A DNA stretch of 12,144 nucleotides from JAYSRU01 sp043720875. Its GTDB lineage: Bacteria > Bacteroidota > Bacteroidia > Flavobacteriales_D > Crocinitomicaceae. A model generated the notes under the pieces. That model was not told where the DNA came from. It worked only from the letters and a program-made list of their open reading frames with translations, and did not search any database. Location: positions 1-12,144 of the forward strand of contig JAYSRU010000157.1 of assembly GCA_043720875.1 (NCBI GenBank), given 5' to 3'. Shown here piece by piece: positions 1-7,990 of the stretch (its first letter is position 1; each line of letters begins with the position of its first letter). Made by a program: the position numbers and the translations under genes.

Positions 1-966
1 ATGTTGCCACTTGCAATTGCCATAATAGAAGCCTTGCCTATGGAAGAGCGGAAAGGAAAGTTTCCAATATATCTTTTATTAGCTGTGGCTTACGCTGCAA
101 GTATTGGTGGAATGGGAACCTTGATTGGTTCACCTGTTAATACACAAATGGCAGCATCGTTAAAGTTGGCGCATATCGAAGTTGATTTTTTGACTTGGAT
201 GAAATACGGAATGCCAGCCGCATTGTCTTTGCTCGGTTTACTTTACCTTATGTTTTACATTGGTTTAGGCAAAGAAAGGTTGGGAACAGTACACAAACTA
301 AAGCTGGAAGATATCAAATGGGATAAGAATAGAATAATGGTGATTAGTGTGTTTCTAATTGTTGTTTTCTTCTGGTCGTTCAAAGAAGTTTTTAAATCTT
401 ATGGGATTACGTATAATGATTCAAGCGTAGCCTTGGCCGGAGCTGCCATTTTATTCTTAATTCCCGTACATTCTCACAAAACAAACTTATTGATTTGGAG
501 TGATACAACCAAGTTACCTTGGGGAGTATTGTTGCTTTTCGGAGGAGGGATAGCATTGGCCAAAATATTAGAAAAAGGTGGGGTTATTAATTACATCGCG
601 AACTCATTCCAAACGATAGAATACTTTCAGGAAAAAACATTTGGGTCTTATTTTATGTTGCTGTTGACCTTGGTGACCATCGCCATTTTTGTAACGGAAA
701 TCATGTCAAATCTTGCCTTGGTAACTATACTTGTGCCCATTATAATGCAAGTGGCCATTAAGATGGATTACCCGATTTTACAATTATGCCTACCGGTTAC
801 AATGGCTGCAAGTTGTGCGTTTATGCTGCCAGTTGGCACACCGCCAAATGCTATTGTATTTAGTTCTGGCTTCATAAAAATCAAAGAAATGGCGAAGGTT
901 GGACTTTGGTTGAATATTATTGGCGTGATATTTATTGTACTTTTCGCATTATTGTTTATTAAATAG
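1..966 (+). CDS. SLC13/DASS-family sodium:anion symporter, C-terminal part (5' end outside window)
   Basis: This is the C-terminal 321 residues of an inner-membrane carrier of the SLC13/DASS family, which imports dicarboxylates, citrate or sulfate with sodium. What shows it: a GGMGTLIGSPVN loop at residues 36-47, a hydrophobic WGVLLLFGGGIALAKIL segment (174-190), a second hairpin motif TEIMSNLALV (232-241), and the family signature LPVGTPPNAIVFSSG (276-290), all between strongly hydrophobic segments. Full-length members have about 450-500 residues, with a first SNT motif just before the MLPLAIAI seen here. The ATG at base 1 is therefore almost certainly an internal Met, and the true start lies upstream of the window. 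The second hairpin reads SNL rather than the canonical SNT. Substrate cannot be told from this fragment. The gene stops 12 bases before the WG-repeat gene, so the two are probably co-transcribed. Family assignment is firm; specificity is unknown. Confidence 0.88.
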   Translation: MLPLAIAIIEALPMEERKGKFPIYLLLAVAYAASIGGMGTLIGSPVNTQMAASLKLAHIEVDFLTWMKYGMPAALSLLGLLYLMFYIGLGKERLGTVHKLKLEDIKWDKNRIMVISVFLIVVFFWSFKEVFKSYGITYNDSSVALAGAAILFLIPVHSHKTNLLIWSDTTKLPWGVLLLFGGGIALAKILEKGGVINYIANSFQTIEYFQEKTFGSYFMLLLTLVTIAIFVTEIMSNLALVTILVPIIMQVAIKMDYPILQLCLPVTMAASCAFMLPVGTPPNAIVFSSGFIKIKEMAKVGLWLNIIGVIFIVLFALLFIK

Positions 967-978
967 AATTATTTTTTC

Positions 979-3093
979 ATGTATAAGTGTCTTCAGATAG
1001 TATGTCTATTTGTTCTTTTAAGTCCTTCGGTAAGTGTTTTGTCTCAAAAAAAATTAGAGAAAGCATTTGTTGAATTGAATCAGTATAATTACTTCGAATC
1101 CAAGAAGTTATTTAAAGAATCGTTAAAGAAATACGAGTCAATTTCTAGCTTCGGATTGGCGTCCATTTACGCGAAAAATGACAATCCATTCTATAATTTA
1201 GATTCTGCTATTATTTGTGCGCAACGTGCTGAAAAAACATATTCCATTCAAAGTGAGAAGCAGAAAATAAAATTCAAAAAACTTAACTTCGATTATCCCA
1301 TAATCTTTGCGTTGAGAGAATCCATAAGTTCTAAATTGTTTCTGGAGCTTAATAAAATGCCTACAGTAGAGTCGTTTACAAATTACTTGAGTTTATACCC
1401 ATTCGCCAAAGAAATTAATACGGTGATTCACCGAAGAGACTCTATGGCTTTTGATCAATGTATTAAAATTCAATCCAGTACAATCTTTGCCCAATTCAAT
1501 AAAGATTACCCAAATTCGGAATATTTTGAACAGGCAAAAGATCAATCGTACTTGTTGCAATACCAAGAAGAGACGCGTGCAGGTTCCCTCCAGCAATTTA
1601 TAGGATTTATTATGAAAAATCCTCAAAACACATATGTGCCAGATGCTGAAGATCGAATTTATGATATCGTTTGTGCTAAAAATTCAGAAGAAGCATTTAA
1701 AAATTTCATAAAAAATTATCCTACAAATCGTAATGTTAATAGGGCTTGGCGTAATTTATATAAAATATCAACGAGTGATTATAATGAAATCGAAACGAAT
1801 AGCTTCATAGCTAGTAACGCAAGTTACCCATTTATGAATGAAATTCAAACAGATATTGAGTTCAGCAAACAACAATTTGTTCCGTTCAAAAAAGATGGAC
1901 TTTGGGGATACATGAATCATATGGGGGAGGTGACACTAATTCCAATGTATGATGTTGTAGGGTTCTTTAATGAAAGTCTTGCTTTTGCTCAAAAAAACAG
2001 AAAATTCGGGTACATCAATAAGGCAAATGAAACCATGATTAATTTTGAGTACGACAATGCATATGATTTTAATGAAGGTAGGGCATTGGTTGAAAAAAAT
2101 GGAAAATTTGGAATGATTGACCGGACCGGGAAATTGATTTTGCCAATTATTTTTAGCGACTTAGGCAATTATTCTAACGGATTAGTGTTTGGTAAAATTG
2201 ACTCGTTGTACGCGTACTATGATAAGTTTGGGTTCAAAAGAATTCCTGAAAAGTTTCAAGAAGCGTTTGATTTTGAAAAAGGCAAAGCAATCATAACCAT
2301 TAACGGAAAACAAGGTATTATAGATGAATATGGGTCGTATATTGTAGCGCCAGGAGTGGAATCTTTAAGAATTTTTACAGATTCCTTGTATGTGTTCGAA
2401 GAAAATGGAATGTTCGGCATGATAAAATCTAACTACACAGTTGTTTTGCCAGCAATTTATGAGGAAATCGGTTCGTTGAGTGATAAAAGAGCAATTGTCA
2501 GTGCTGCTGAATTGTTTGGATACATCGACGATAAGGGAGCGTTAGTTATTCCAGTGAAGTATGAAACCTATCCCAATTTTATCAAATTATCGCAATTTGA
2601 ACTGGGCTTGGCCAAAATAGTATTGAAGGAAAAGTATGGTTTAATTGACGTCAATGGTAAACTCTTAATTCCTGCAAGCTATGTAGAAATGGGACAACCC
2701 TCTAATTTGATCGCGGTTACAAAAGGACTTACCTGCGGATACTGTGATAAGAATGGTGTCTTGCAAACTCCAGGAGATTTTGAGCTGTGTGAGTCTTTTA
2801 AATATGGGGTTGGCATTGCATCAAAACTCACTTTATATGGATTGATAAATGCGAAAGGGGTATACATTTTGCCTGCAGAATATACTGAAATCAAACGATT
2901 GGATAAAGACTTTTTAATCATTAAGCGGGGTCCGAAGTGTGGTATAGTAACCAACAAAGGTGAAATTGTGGTTCCGGTAGCGTATCAAAAAATCACGTCA
3001 AATGGATTAGATTATTTCATTTTGCAAAATGCAGGTGAAATTGATTACTTTTACAAGAAGGACAAACTGCATATTCAGCCTAAAATTCAATAA
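979..3093 (+). CDS. Secreted WG-repeat protein with helical (TPR-like) N-terminal half
   Basis: This 704-residue protein has a signal peptide (residues 1-22, hydrophobic core LQIVCLFVLLSPSVSV, likely cut after SVLSQ), so it is exported to the periplasm or outer membrane. Residues 24-290 look helical, with TPR-like pieces such as FAQFNKDYPNSEYFEQA and NFIKNYPTNRNVNRAW that resemble BamD/YbgF-type repeats. From about residue 300 to 695 there are about 11 degenerate WG-type units with spacing near 30-45 residues: LWGYMNHMGE, KFGYINKANE, KFGMIDRTGK, LYAYYDKFGF, KQGIIDEYGS, MFGMIKSNYT, LFGYIDDKGA, KYGLIDVNGK, TCGYCDKNGV, LYGLINAKGV and KCGIVTNKGE. Only the first keeps a true Trp-Gly. WG repeats are thought to form a beta-propeller-like or solenoid binding surface; no enzymatic role is established. 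The gene sits 12 bases after the transporter and 8 bases before the TonB-like gene. Function is unknown; the domain call is strong. Confidence 0.85.
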   Translation: MYKCLQIVCLFVLLSPSVSVLSQKKLEKAFVELNQYNYFESKKLFKESLKKYESISSFGLASIYAKNDNPFYNLDSAIICAQRAEKTYSIQSEKQKIKFKKLNFDYPIIFALRESISSKLFLELNKMPTVESFTNYLSLYPFAKEINTVIHRRDSMAFDQCIKIQSSTIFAQFNKDYPNSEYFEQAKDQSYLLQYQEETRAGSLQQFIGFIMKNPQNTYVPDAEDRIYDIVCAKNSEEAFKNFIKNYPTNRNVNRAWRNLYKISTSDYNEIETNSFIASNASYPFMNEIQTDIEFSKQQFVPFKKDGLWGYMNHMGEVTLIPMYDVVGFFNESLAFAQKNRKFGYINKANETMINFEYDNAYDFNEGRALVEKNGKFGMIDRTGKLILPIIFSDLGNYSNGLVFGKIDSLYAYYDKFGFKRIPEKFQEAFDFEKGKAIITINGKQGIIDEYGSYIVAPGVESLRIFTDSLYVFEENGMFGMIKSNYTVVLPAIYEEIGSLSDKRAIVSAAELFGYIDDKGALVIPVKYETYPNFIKLSQFELGLAKIVLKEKYGLIDVNGKLLIPASYVEMGQPSNLIAVTKGLTCGYCDKNGVLQTPGDFELCESFKYGVGIASKLTLYGLINAKGVYILPAEYTEIKRLDKDFLIIKRGPKCGIVTNKGEIVVPVAYQKITSNGLDYFILQNAGEIDYFYKKDKLHIQPKIQ

Positions 3094-3101
3094 TAAGGGA
3101 A

Positions 3102-3866
3102 ATGGAAAGGTTTTTTGATTTAATTGATCGTTTTAAATTTGGGATTCTTGCCACAGGAATTACCTATATGGGTATTTTCATGTATTTGAATATTGCGAGC
3201 TACAAAAAAACGTTTCCGATTCAAGCATGGCCCTCTTCCTATGTTGAAAAAATGCCCGAAGAAATTGAAATCAAACCTGAAAATGTTGAAGTTTCTTCAA
3301 GTGATCCGGGAGAAGCAGCTAAGAATATTGTAAATGACATGAATGATAAAAGAGATCGTTCGTATGAGAAATTTAGTTCTGCTGAAGTTGCTGCCGCCGA
3401 AGCGCAAAAAGTAAAAGATTACGAAAAGCAATTGTATTCAGACGCAAAAGCAGGACGAGACAAAGCAGGGCAAAAACCTGTAGAGAAGTTAACTCCAAGA
3501 GAATCTGAATTGTTGAAGCAAGCAAAAGCAAATGCTGCAAATACCTCGAACGCTGCAACGGCAAAAAATGCGTACAAAGGGAAAGCACTTGTTTCGTTTA
3601 GTTTGGATGGACGAAAAGGAAACAGTTTACCAGCTCCAAGTTATAAGTGTGGTGTTGGCCAAACGGGTTTAGTGTACATTGCAATCACTGTCAATCAATC
3701 TGGTGTTGTGGTGAGTGCGCGCTATGAAGCAGGAAGCAGTAATGCTGCTACAGAATGTATGATTCAAGAAGGTTTAGCTTACGCAAAGCGAAGTAAGTTT
3801 AATTATTCTGCATCCGCACCAGCCGCCCAATCTGGGTACATTACGTATGAATTTATTTCTCAATAG
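3102..3866 (+). CDS. TonB-like protein, single N-terminal membrane segment plus TonB C-terminal domain
   Basis: This 254-residue protein has one membrane segment at about residues 13-32 (FGILATGITYMGIFMYLNIA) with no cleavage site, so it should be anchored in the inner membrane with its bulk in the periplasm. A charged, Ala- and Lys-rich linker (about 50-158) follows, containing possible coiled-coil stretches but lacking the Pro-rich spacer of classic TonB. Residues 160-254 match the TonB C-terminal domain as found in Bacteroidota (GLVYIAITVNQSGVVVSARY, then ECMIQEGLAYAKRSKFN and a final GYITYEFISQ). The only two cysteines, C183 (YKC) and C219 (TEC), both lie in this domain and could form a disulfide. 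TonB proteins carry proton-motive energy to outer-membrane receptors through ExbB/ExbD, but no exbB, exbD or receptor gene is visible nearby. A purine-rich AAGGGA sits almost against the ATG, too close for a standard ribosome binding site. The domain call is good; energy-transducing activity is inferred. Confidence 0.75.
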   Translation: MERFFDLIDRFKFGILATGITYMGIFMYLNIASYKKTFPIQAWPSSYVEKMPEEIEIKPENVEVSSSDPGEAAKNIVNDMNDKRDRSYEKFSSAEVAAAEAQKVKDYEKQLYSDAKAGRDKAGQKPVEKLTPRESELLKQAKANAANTSNAATAKNAYKGKALVSFSLDGRKGNSLPAPSYKCGVGQTGLVYIAITVNQSGVVVSARYEAGSSNAATECMIQEGLAYAKRSKFNYSASAPAAQSGYITYEFISQ

Positions 3867-3880
3867 TACACGCTGAATAA

Positions 3881-4771
3881 ATGAGAAATTTCATTCGGTC
3901 AATTACGCCTTCTTTTTTACTTGCTGCTTTTAGAAGCTTCAAAAAGAAGCAAATCAATGCAAATTTAGAATTGCAACGCAAAAATAGGAGTGGGTTAACA
4001 AAAAGTCAACTGGTAACTCAAATTCAGGCAATGGGTATAACTGTTGGAGATTCGGTAATGGTGCATGCTTCGTTTTCTAAAATAGGTTTAGTGAATGATG
4101 GAGCCGAAGGACTTATTGATGCATTGCTTGAAGTTATTGGTGTAACTGGTAATTTATTAATGCCAAGTAGTTCTAATCCAAAACTGCAAATCGATTTTTA
4201 CAAAGAATCTAATAGGTTTGATGCAAAAAATGATGCATCTGTAATGGGAATAGTATCCGAATGTTTACGAAAACGAACCGGAGCGCTAAGGAGTTTACAC
4301 CCAACAGAATCAGTGGTTTGTATGGGTCCAGATGCTCGTTTTTTTACGGAAACACATCACCTGCAAAATACAGCTTATGCACGCGAAAGTCCTTGGTTTA
4401 AGTTGACTGAAAAGAAAGGAAAGATTTTATTTATTGGAATAGGAGTGGAGCGATGCACCAGTTTTCATGTACTGGAAGATGCCGTTGAGAACTTTATATT
4501 CCCCGTATACCTACCTGATGTGTATTCGTTTACAGTTACTACGTTTGAAGGCCTCGAGATTGTAGTTCACAGTAAAATTCATAATCCTGAAATGTCTGCA
4601 AAGCGGAAATGCCGCGAAATGATTCCGTTGTTTAAGGAAAAAGGTGTTTGGAAAGAATATAAATTGGGCGCCGCAACTTGCGAAGCGTTAGATGCCAAAT
4701 TAATGTTAGAGGTCATGCTGGAAGCTTATAACGACAAAGGAATAACGATGTATTCTCCGAACGGAATTTAA
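3881..4771 (+). CDS. AAC(3)/YokD-family N-acetyltransferase (Antibiotic_NAT fold)
   Basis: This 296-residue cytoplasmic enzyme belongs to the family that includes aminoglycoside 3-N-acetyltransferases, Bacillus YokD and FrbF, which move an acetyl group from acetyl-CoA to an amino group. Visible family motifs are VHASFSKIG (residues 61-69), DALLEVIGVTGNLLMPSSS (80-98), SLHPTES (138-144), RESPWFKL (168-175), GKILFIGIGVE (180-190) and TSFHVLED (193-200), the last supplying the conserved His/Glu region. About 40 basic residues precede the first motif, a slightly long N-terminus. The length fits the family (about 260-300). Chromosomal members are often not resistance genes, and some act on sugar or metabolite amines, so the substrate is unknown. 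The gene begins 14 bases after the TonB-like gene and is the last of the + strand run. Its stop overlaps that of the convergent L,D-transpeptidase gene. Confidence 0.82.
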   Translation: MRNFIRSITPSFLLAAFRSFKKKQINANLELQRKNRSGLTKSQLVTQIQAMGITVGDSVMVHASFSKIGLVNDGAEGLIDALLEVIGVTGNLLMPSSSNPKLQIDFYKESNRFDAKNDASVMGIVSECLRKRTGALRSLHPTESVVCMGPDARFFTETHHLQNTAYARESPWFKLTEKKGKILFIGIGVERCTSFHVLEDAVENFIFPVYLPDVYSFTVTTFEGLEIVVHSKIHNPEMSAKRKCREMIPLFKEKGVWKEYKLGAATCEALDAKLMLEVMLEAYNDKGITMYSPNGI

Positions 4772-6351
4772 GCCGTTACTTTCTTCTTTTTCTCTTTTTT
4801 CATGATGCCAATCCAATAGTCATCTCTGTAGTAAATGTCACCGTGAAAATTAATTTTATTTTTTTCATCAGCAGTAACACTGATGTAATCTACAACGATC
4901 GGTATTCTTTTTTTCAATTTAATAAACGTTTGAATTTCTCTAACATACATGGAATCAACCGAATCTGCTACCATTAAATTCTCGTCTCGCAATAAGATCA
5001 ATTTCCCAAGTTCTACCGGAAATTCACAACGCATGCACCCATGGCTATAACTTCTAAATTCGTTATTGAACAGTCTTCTTTTGGGTGTGTCGTGAATGTA
5101 AACTCCATATTTGTTATGGAAATCGAACTTAATCAAACCTAAACTATTGAATGGGCCATAATCCTGACGGACTTCGTAAGGCATGTTTTTACCCACCTTG
5201 CGCCAATTAATCCCGGCAGAATTCACTTCTTTTTTGCCTCTAAAAATTCTGTAATGGTTTTTAACAAGGTAGTTTGAATTAGCCTTTACAGCGGGTAATA
5301 TTTCTTCGTTAGCAATGTTTTGCGGCACACCCCAGTAAGGCAACAAGATAATTTGATGAATACTTGATGTTAGCTCAGGCGTTGGAGTATCTGGTTTACC
5401 AACTATAATTTTGTTAACTGAAAATAACGTATCGTCAGAATAATAGCGCAAGGTAAATTCGGGAATGTTGACGTGTACGTGTAGTTTTGGGTCTTTGGGT
5501 TTCCAACGCAGACGTTCCAAGGATAATGCTGCCCGTAGAAATTTGTCGTATCCAGTTGTGGCAAGCGAATGCCTCGTCTGCTCGCCCAAAATTCCATTTG
5601 GATTTATGTTTTCACGACGCTGGTATTTTTTGAGTCGGGCCGTTATGCTCGTATCCGGAGCAATTCCTTTTCTATCCAAGGCTTTGGCGGCAATTGCCTC
5701 CCAATTTCCAGTATCTTTTGCAGGTAAAACAACGTTACACGAAATAGTATCTAAAACTGTTGTGGAAACATAATTGTATAATCCTTTAGCCAATTGCTGA
5801 TAATCTATTCTGTCAGAGCCTAATCGAATTAGGAAAGTAGAAACCGCGCAAGTATCAGATCCAAGTTTTATTAAATCTTTAAAATCAGCTACAGCGCAAG
5901 GAATGAGGTTTTTATAGGTCTTATTTTCCTTGTCAATGAAACCAAATCGCAAGTCGTTCTTCAAGGTTGCTAAGGTATAACTGATAAGAATTTCTAATTG
6001 GTAAATATTCGAATCTTTTAGTTTTAAATGTTCAAAACGTTCATTTGGAATCCCTAAAAGTGGCATGTTAGCAAAAATGTTTCTCAGCTGTTTGCCTTTG
6101 TTTGTGATCGAATCGTTGATGAACCAAAAAGGAGAGGAGTTGTTACTTGCGTATAAGTTGTGAATAAAGTTTCGATCCATTTCATTCAAACCTAAGGCAG
6201 TTAATTGGTCGTTTGACAATGCTTCATTGAAAGATTTTGGAGGAAGTAGCACTACTTCTTTTTGAATTACTTTAGAGCTGTCGGTAGTATTTGTAGTACA
6301 AGAATCAAATAAAAAAAGCACAACAATGCTTAATATTAGGTAGGTTTTCAT
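4768..6351 (-). CDS. Lipoprotein L,D-transpeptidase with peptidoglycan-binding-like and YkuD domains (YcbB/LdtD type)
   Basis: The enzyme makes 3-3 cross-links in peptidoglycan, or attaches molecules to it, through a catalytic cysteine. Its 527 residues begin with a lipoprotein signal (MKTYLILSIVVLFLFDSC, lipidated Cys 18), so it should be membrane-anchored facing the periplasm. A helical region (about 40-200) and a peptidoglycan-binding-like segment (about 225-275, LKKYQRRENINPNGILGEQT) precede the YkuD domain (about 290-465). The active site is clear: H420 in GVYIHDTP and S436-H437-G438-C439-M-R441 in the SHGCMR motif. This order and the long insert between the YkuD strands resemble E. coli YcbB/LdtD (about 615 residues) rather than short YkuD enzymes. 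A poor TAnnTTTG-like match (TACCTTAG on the - strand, 6373-6380) lies 21 bases upstream of the ATG. The neighbouring rhomboid gene is divergent, 46 bases away. Confidence 0.92.
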   Translation of the reverse strand: MKTYLILSIVVLFLFDSCTTNTTDSSKVIQKEVVLLPPKSFNEALSNDQLTALGLNEMDRNFIHNLYASNNSSPFWFINDSITNKGKQLRNIFANMPLLGIPNERFEHLKLKDSNIYQLEILISYTLATLKNDLRFGFIDKENKTYKNLIPCAVADFKDLIKLGSDTCAVSTFLIRLGSDRIDYQQLAKGLYNYVSTTVLDTISCNVVLPAKDTGNWEAIAAKALDRKGIAPDTSITARLKKYQRRENINPNGILGEQTRHSLATTGYDKFLRAALSLERLRWKPKDPKLHVHVNIPEFTLRYYSDDTLFSVNKIIVGKPDTPTPELTSSIHQIILLPYWGVPQNIANEEILPAVKANSNYLVKNHYRIFRGKKEVNSAGINWRKVGKNMPYEVRQDYGPFNSLGLIKFDFHNKYGVYIHDTPKRRLFNNEFRSYSHGCMRCEFPVELGKLILLRDENLMVADSVDSMYVREIQTFIKLKKRIPIVVDYISVTADEKNKINFHGDIYYRDDYWIGIMKKEKKKKVTA

Positions 6352-6397
6352 GGTTTCTTGTTAAATTCGCATCTAAGGTAGAAATAATAAATAGGGT

Positions 6398-7012
6398 ATG
6401 CTTTCAATAACGGTAATAATCGTAATAATAACTTCAGGATTTTCATTGCTGTGTTTCACGAATAAGAATTATTTTGAAAAATCTTTATTCATTCCATACC
6501 GTATCAAGAATGACAAGGAGTATTGGAGACTTTTCACGCACCTATTTGCCCATGGAGATGAAATGCATTTGATATTCAATATGCTTTCTTTTTACAGTTT
6601 TGGGGAAATGATTGAGCAAACATTTGTCATGCAATATGGTTATGTTTTAGGAGAATCCCTTTTTGTAATGCTGTATTTTGGGGCCGGATTATTCGCTGAG
6701 ATCTACCCTTATTATAGAAATAAGAATAACATAACTTACAGATCGCTTGGAGCATCGGGTGCGGTTTCAGCTATAATATTCTCCTTTATTATGATGAATC
6801 CAAATTCAGAGTTATCCTTGTTTTTCTTGCCAATACCTATGCCTGCCATAGCATTTGGGGTGATCTATTTAGGTTTTGAGATTTACGCGCACAAGCAAAA
6901 TAAATCCGGAATTGCGCACGATGCTCACATTGGAGGTGCTATTTTCGGTATACTATTTACGGTAATTTTATTTCCGCAGGTAGTGCAAGACTTGATTAAT
7001 ATGATTTTTTAG
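6398..7012 (+). CDS. Rhomboid family intramembrane serine protease
   Basis: A 204-residue polytopic inner-membrane protein that should cut transmembrane segments of other membrane proteins. The catalytic dyad is visible: S120 in GASGAVSA (118-125) and H177 in AHDAHIGGAIFG (173-184). The conserved WR pair (W43-R44) and the HLIFNM motif (H57, N61), which helps form the oxyanion hole in this family, are also present. About six membrane segments can be traced (residues 2-20, 55-72, 82-101, 119-135, 144-162, 178-194), giving the basic six-helix core without extra domains. The ATG is preceded by ATAGGGT directly abutting it, with no spaced Shine-Dalgarno. The natural substrate cannot be deduced. 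The aminotransferase gene starts 41 bases after its stop on the same strand and may be co-transcribed. Confidence 0.93.
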   Translation: MLSITVIIVIITSGFSLLCFTNKNYFEKSLFIPYRIKNDKEYWRLFTHLFAHGDEMHLIFNMLSFYSFGEMIEQTFVMQYGYVLGESLFVMLYFGAGLFAEIYPYYRNKNNITYRSLGASGAVSAIIFSFIMMNPNSELSLFFLPIPMPAIAFGVIYLGFEIYAHKQNKSGIAHDAHIGGAIFGILFTVILFPQVVQDLINMIF

Positions 7013-7053
7013 TTATATTGCATGCGTTATTTTGCTTTAACCTTTTAGATACT

Positions 7054-7905
7054 ATGAATTCAAATTACATTTACGTTGATAATGAAGTGATATCAACTCC
7101 AGAAAAGGGGATTCGTTCAACAAACAGAGCCTATTCTTTTGGAGATGGAGTTTTTGAATCCGTGCGGTTGATAAACGGAAAACCGATAAATTTAGATCAG
7201 CACATTGCTCGATTGAAAACAGGTGCAAAAGCGATAAAAATAACCTACAACGAAGCTTGGGATTACGCTTTTTTTGAAAAAATTATTACTGAATTGGTTG
7301 AGAAAATTGGCATCACCGAAGGAGGTAAAGCAAAAATTCATTTGGACCGTTCCGAAGGTGGAAATTACATTCCAACCAGTACAGAAGGAACTATCTTGGT
7401 TGAAGCCATGGCGTTCGAATCGAATCATTTTGAATTAAACACGAAAGGTTGGGAAATTGACTTGTACCAAGATTTAAAAAAACAAGTAAATCATTTAGCT
7501 AATTTCAAGACGAAAAATGGTTTAACATACATCATGGCAGGCATTTCTGCCAATGAAAAAAAATACGACGATTTGCTCATAATTAATGACAAAGGTGGAA
7601 TTATAGAAAGCACAAGTTCAAATTTGTTTGTTGTAAGCAACGGCGTATTATACACGCCAGGATTAGAAGAAGGATGTTTGGCGGGCACCATGCGTATGCA
7701 AGTCATTAACTTGGCAATCAAAAATAACATCAAGGTGTACGAGTGTAATATTTTACCTCAGAATTTATTGGGGGCTGATGAAATCTTTTTAACTAACGCA
7801 ATTCGTGGAGTTGTTTGGGTTGGTGGCTACAGAACGAAGCGTTATTTCAATAATACCGCACGTAAGTTTGTAGCGTTGTTGAATGATGTATGGATTGAGG
7901 ATTGA
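7054..7905 (+). CDS. Class IV PLP-dependent aminotransferase, aminodeoxychorismate lyase-like
   Basis: This cytoplasmic pyridoxal-phosphate enzyme has the fold shared by branched-chain aminotransferase (IlvE), D-amino-acid aminotransferase and aminodeoxychorismate lyase (PabC). I chose the ATG at 7054 (MNSNYIYVDNEVI, 283 residues), because the frame can only be extended 36 bases upstream to a TTG, and those 12 residues have no family similarity. Family features are RAYSFGDGVFESVRL (25-39), K152 in LANFKTKNGL as the likely PLP lysine, E185 in the IIESTSSNLFVV signature (183-194), the phosphate-binding LAGTMRMQV (209-217) and ADEIFLTNAIRGV (241-253). The FKTKN context of the lysine and the ADEIFLTN motif look more like PabC (folate synthesis) than IlvE, but no other pab genes lie near, so the reaction is left open. 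It runs convergently toward smr. Confidence 0.88.
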   Translation: MNSNYIYVDNEVISTPEKGIRSTNRAYSFGDGVFESVRLINGKPINLDQHIARLKTGAKAIKITYNEAWDYAFFEKIITELVEKIGITEGGKAKIHLDRSEGGNYIPTSTEGTILVEAMAFESNHFELNTKGWEIDLYQDLKKQVNHLANFKTKNGLTYIMAGISANEKKYDDLLIINDKGGIIESTSSNLFVVSNGVLYTPGLEEGCLAGTMRMQVINLAIKNNIKVYECNILPQNLLGADEIFLTNAIRGVVWVGGYRTKRYFNNTARKFVALLNDVWIED

Positions 7906-7924
7906 GTACCAAGTATGTTTTAGG

Positions 7925-7987
7925 TTATAAGTAATCGCATTTGTCTTATAATTAATATTATGTTAAATAGAATATTTCACATAATAT
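7925..7987. terminator. Two AT-rich inverted repeats between convergent genes, probable bidirectional terminator region
   Basis: The first repeat pairs TTATAAG (7925-7931) with CTTATAA (7945-7951). Its loop can fold further, since AAT (7933-7935) can pair with ATT (7939-7941). The second pairs ATATTATG (7955-7962) with CATAATAT (7980-7987) around a 17-base loop. Both lie in the 85-base gap where the aminotransferase (+) and smr (-) genes converge, the expected place for terminators. There is no GC-rich stem or clean U-tract, so the call rests on symmetry and position only. Confidence 0.35.
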
Positions 7988-7990
7988 GAT

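Noticed and set aside
1..3. ATG at base 1 as the start of the symporter
   Set aside because: It lies inside a conserved membrane segment after the expected first SNT motif, so it is an internal Met of a cut gene.
1393..1626. Antisense open frame inside the WG-repeat gene
   Set aside because: It has no recognisable domain and lies fully within a well-supported gene; the same holds for other antisense frames at 2679-2957, 3373-3588, 7192-7428 and 7491-7733.
1861..3080. Possible DNA-level tandem repeat in the WG-repeat gene
   Set aside because: The repeat is only visible in protein; unit lengths and bases differ too much for a DNA repeat.
5465..5773. Open frame on the + strand inside the L,D-transpeptidase gene
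   Set aside because: It is the complement of a clearly coding stretch and shows no domain.
6341..6348. TAGGTTTT as a -7 element for the rhomboid gene
   Set aside because: It has one mismatch to TAnnTTTG, lies inside the divergent gene's coding start, and no -33 box is found at a proper distance.
7018..7053. Upstream extension of the aminotransferase to a TTG codon at 7018
   Set aside because: The extra 12 residues match nothing in the family, and MNSNYIYVDNEVI from the ATG at 7054 fits the usual N-terminus.
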